64,000 nt of DNA, from contig NZ_CP009281.1 in the NCBI RefSeq assembly GCF_000758585.1, positions 4,464,001-4,528,000 on the forward strand, given 5' to 3'. The position numbers were made by a program, and so were the translations under genes. How positions within the stretch are numbered: the first letter of the stretch is position 1; each line of letters starts with the position of its first letter. A model generated the notes under the pieces. The model made no database searches and was not told where the DNA came from. It worked only from the letters and a program-made list of their open reading frames with translations. The DNA is from Paenibacillus sp. FSL R5-0345 (GTDB taxonomy: Bacteria > Bacillota > Bacilli > Paenibacillales > Paenibacillaceae). Shown here piece by piece: positions 61,701-64,000 of this stretch.

Positions 61701-63051
61701 GTCCATCCATCCTTTTTGCTTCAAGCAGCAATACTTGTTTATTGTTTAATAGATCTCCCGAAGCAGTCGCTTGCAGAAGTGCACTCAGCATATTGCCGAG
61801 CCAAGGACCCGGACGTTTCCCAAGCGCTTCCGCCAGCTCATTACCTGTAACAGCAAGCTCCGATAAGCTCTTAAGCGGCATCTGTGCGATCCAGTCTCTT
61901 GCAGCTTGCAGATGGATCAAGGCATTTACAAGCTCTGGCGCCGCTGGGGTAGTGACAGCGGGTGAAATCTCTGAGACCGCTGGCGGGTTCGCAGCGGGAA
62001 GGCCACCTGCTGGCAAGATCGCCAGCAGCGAGAGCCACCCTTCGGCGGCTTCCACGCCGAAGGTCAGCACGGCGGCGAGGAAGCGCCGCCGCAGTAGATC
62101 CGTGCCGTCCGGTTCCCCCGGCGGCACTGCCTCCAGGGCAGCGGTCCAAGCTTCGCGGACCCGCAGCACCTGGACGACGCTGGTACGCGTCGTCCCCGAG
62201 AACGTCCATGCCCGCAGCAGCTCATCGGCCTCCTGGGCCGACTGCTTCAGGGCATGGAGGAGAAGCGCCCACCGCAGGTGGGCGCTCTCCAGTTCCCCTA
62301 TCCCGGCCGTCAAGGCGGCAGCAGCTGCCAGATCGGTTCCGGTCCAGGGGAACGGGGCTTTGCCGCGCGCGAGCAGTTCACAGCGCGCTAGCATTGCAAG
62401 TCCGCGCCGAGGATGCGGCCCCTCTACGATGCGGTCCAGCTCCGCGCGGACGCGCTCCACAGCAATATGCGCCAGCTTATCTCGCTGGCGCAACAGTCCC
62501 CTCCACGTATTCTTGGCGATGGAGAAATCTAACACCGATGCGAAACGAACGCAGCGAAGCATGCGTAGCGCATCCTCATCGAACCGTTCCTCCGCATCCC
62601 CCACACAGCGGATCACACGGAGAGCTAGATCCTTCTCGCCTCCGAAGGGATCAATCAAATCTCCGTCCAGTCCGCAGCATATTGCGTTAATCGTAAAATC
62701 GCGACGACGCAAATCTTCCTTCACATCACTAACAAATTCAACATGTTCCGGACGACGATGATCGACATACCCACTTTCAGTTCGGTATGTCGTCACTTCA
62801 AACCCATGCCCATCCTGAAGCACGGTGACCGTCCCATGTGCTAGCCCTGTCGGAATACTGCGTGCGAAGATGGCTATCACTTCCTCCGGCACTGCTGAAG
62901 TTGTAATATCCATATCATGTACTGGCCTACCCAACAGCTCATCGCGAATGCAGCCTCCGACCCAAAAAGCCTCATGGCCGTTCTGAGTTAGCTCAGAAAT
63001 TACATTTTCCGCCGCAAGAGCCATAGCGGATGGCGCCATTTTCCATTTCAT
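61690..63051 (-). CDS. cca: CCA-adding enzyme (tRNA nucleotidyltransferase)
   Basis: 453 residues. Adds or repairs the 3' CCA of tRNAs. N-terminal polymerase-beta-like head with FWVGGCIRDELLG, catalytic Asp pair in VHDMDITTSA, RRDFTINAI, and neck region EDALRMLRCVRFA with nucleotide-selecting RVRAELDRI nearby. The C-terminal body and tail (~230-420) is Ala-rich and encoded by a GC-rich island. ATG 63051 is chosen; an upstream frame to 63291 lies inside bshA. 10 bases after bshA, as in Bacillus. Confidence 0.95.
   Translation of the reverse strand: MKWKMAPSAMALAAENVISELTQNGHEAFWVGGCIRDELLGRPVHDMDITTSAVPEEVIAIFARSIPTGLAHGTVTVLQDGHGFEVTTYRTESGYVDHRRPEHVEFVSDVKEDLRRRDFTINAICCGLDGDLIDPFGGEKDLALRVIRCVGDAEERFDEDALRMLRCVRFASVLDFSIAKNTWRGLLRQRDKLAHIAVERVRAELDRIVEGPHPRRGLAMLARCELLARGKAPFPWTGTDLAAAAALTAGIGELESAHLRWALLLHALKQSAQEADELLRAWTFSGTTRTSVVQVLRVREAWTAALEAVPPGEPDGTDLLRRRFLAAVLTFGVEAAEGWLSLLAILPAGGLPAANPPAVSEISPAVTTPAAPELVNALIHLQAARDWIAQMPLKSLSELAVTGNELAEALGKRPGPWLGNMLSALLQATASGDLLNNKQVLLLEAKRMDGHEL
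61960..62470. other. GC-rich island inside cca
   Basis: By hand count 62,041-62,100 is about 70% and 62,101-62,160 about 75% G+C, while 61,741-61,800 is about 47%. The reading frame is intact and encodes the Ala/Leu-rich body/tail domain. Antisense open frames over it are shadows. Confidence 0.75.
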
Positions 63052-63061
63052 TACGAACCCC

Positions 63062-64000
63062 TTACCCCCTGACTGTATCCAGTCTAGGTACCTTGCGCCC
63101 GAGCACACGGTAATATATATCTTCATACTGACTTGTAATCGAATCCTTACAGAAATCTTTGCAGGCTGTTTCCAGGCAGGCTTGTCTGAATTGCTGCACC
63201 ATGCGATCATCCGAAAGGAGTTTAATTGCATATTTCGCCATAGTGTCCGTATCACCAATCGGAGCAATAAATCCCGTCTTGCCATGCTCAATTAGCTCTG
63301 GAATCCCTCCGGTTTGAGAACCTATAGTCGGTACTCCACAGGCCATCGCTTCTAGCGCAACCAGACCAAAGCTTTCCTTCTCTGACGGTAACAGCAGCAA
63401 ATCAGCTAACGAAATGACTTGAGCGATCTCATCCTGTCTTCCTAAGAAGCGGACTTTATCTTCCAGACCCATTTCACTGATCTTAGCTTGAATCTTGGGA
63501 AGATCAGGCCCTTCACCAACAAGCAGCAGTCGTGAAGGGATTTCACGATTCACTTTAGCAAAGATATCTACAACATCGCTTACCCTTTTAACTGGACGGA
63601 AGTTACTGATGTGCATCAGGATCTTCTCTTCAGGTGAAGCAAAATCTTCCCGAAGATTCGATACATCCCGCGGGTAATAGACACGATGATCAACGAAATT
63701 ATAAGTGAGGTCAATCTCGCGAGTGATATCCAGCACTTCTCGTGTTTCTCTAATGAGATCCTTCGATACAGCCGTTACAGCGTCACTTTCATTAATTCCA
63801 AGACGAATTAGATCTTTTAGAGATTCGTCCTGTCCAAGTACCGTAATGTCAGTGCCATGCAAGGTCGTTACAACCTTTATATCATTACCAAGCATCTGCT
63901 TGGCAAGAAATGCACAAACAGCGTGCGGAACGGCATAATGAACATGGAACAGATCCAGATTCTGCATTTTAGCAACCTGAGCCATCTTCGTAGCAAGTGC
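63062..64000 (-). CDS. bshA: N-acetyl-alpha-D-glucosaminyl L-malate synthase (partial, N-terminus outside window)
   Basis: First enzyme of bacillithiol synthesis, GT4 glycosyltransferase joining GlcNAc from UDP-GlcNAc to malate. The visible ~313 residues begin in the N-terminal domain (LFHVHYAVPHAVCAF) and include TTLHGTDITVLGQD, VSNFRPVKR-type ISNFRPVKRVSD, LLVGEGPDL and the C-terminal signature EKESFGLVALEAMACGVPTIGS. The gene continues past 64,000; an internal ATG at 63985 is not the real start. It heads bshA-cca-birA. Confidence 0.95.
   Translation of the reverse strand, partial: ALATKMAQVAKMQNLDLFHVHYAVPHAVCAFLAKQMLGNDIKVVTTLHGTDITVLGQDESLKDLIRLGINESDAVTAVSKDLIRETREVLDITREIDLTYNFVDHRVYYPRDVSNLREDFASPEEKILMHISNFRPVKRVSDVVDIFAKVNREIPSRLLLVGEGPDLPKIQAKISEMGLEDKVRFLGRQDEIAQVISLADLLLLPSEKESFGLVALEAMACGVPTIGSQTGGIPELIEHGKTGFIAPIGDTDTMAKYAIKLLSDDRMVQQFRQACLETACKDFCKDSITSQYEDIYYRVLGRKVPRLDTVRG

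Noticed and set aside
61742..62761. 339-codon plus-strand open frame opposite cca
   Set aside because: Same cause as the dynA case: GC-rich antisense of a conserved enzyme.
1..64000. CRISPR arrays, insertion sequences, prophage, tRNA or rRNA genes
   Set aside because: None found: no regularly spaced direct repeats, transposase or integrase genes, phage structural genes or tRNA cloverleaf seen on reading through.

Overview
The window is a chromosomal segment of an endospore-forming, low-to-mid GC Firmicute, most likely a Paenibacillus. Support comes from strong AGGAGG-type ribosome binding sites with many TTG starts, spore-related genes (a CotQ-like FAD oxidase, a GerMN lipoprotein), S-layer-homology and copper-amine-oxidase-stalk surface proteins, a bacillithiol gene (bshA) and gene order shared with Bacillus (bshA-cca-birA-panBCD-...-dinG-...-tseB-...-asnS-dnaD). 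I saw no rRNA, tRNA, insertion sequence, prophage or CRISPR array. The species call is inference.

Layout. 1-3,583: topoisomerase IV (parC, cut by the window start, and parE). 3,740-5,713: a two-gene ABC exporter. 5,821-9,885: a membrane-anchored SGNH hydrolase, a secreted CAP-domain protein and a WG-repeat/DUF3298 protein. 10,256-18,857: a galactoside-type importer (mglB-mglA-mglC) preceded by a response regulator, histidine kinase and extra sugar-binding lipoprotein that look like a three-part sugar sensor; a CcpA-type cre site lies before mglB. 19,257-20,901: GNAT acetyltransferase and purT. 21,051-24,737: a double dynamin-like GTPase. 25,149-26,121: a small unknown protein and nth. 26,339-33,086: envelope cluster (SLH protein, GerMN lipoprotein, two paralogous amidases). 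33,274-35,330: leuCD. 35,587-38,037: cotQ-like oxidase and a LysR regulator. 38,453-42,081: T-box-controlled proBAC.

42,146-45,020 (minus strand): an ECF sigma factor with an apparent ATT start, an anti-sigma-like protein and two membrane proteins. 45,153-49,329: a likely hbd-ackA-asnS-dnaD operon. 49,463-51,500: a compact FtsH-like AAA protease translationally coupled to a single-pass membrane protein, which I read as a possible split FtsH. 51,916-57,539: tseB, mtaD, rex, dinG. 57,676-60,563: TPR protein and panBCD behind a leader with its own terminator. 60,900-64,000: birA (no HTH domain), cca, bshA (cut by the window end).

Structure beyond genes: four intergenic copies of a palindromic repeat family (near 3.65, 14.25, 24.85 and 26.2 kb); two sharp GC-rich islands inside otherwise mid-GC genes (dynA, cca); about a dozen and a half intrinsic terminators; an orphan terminator in an AT-rich gap near 51.7 kb. 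Most genes are ordinary housekeeping. The more unusual points are the split FtsH-like pair, the ATT-initiated sigma factor, the sugar-sensor/importer array, the panBCD leader and the repeat family.
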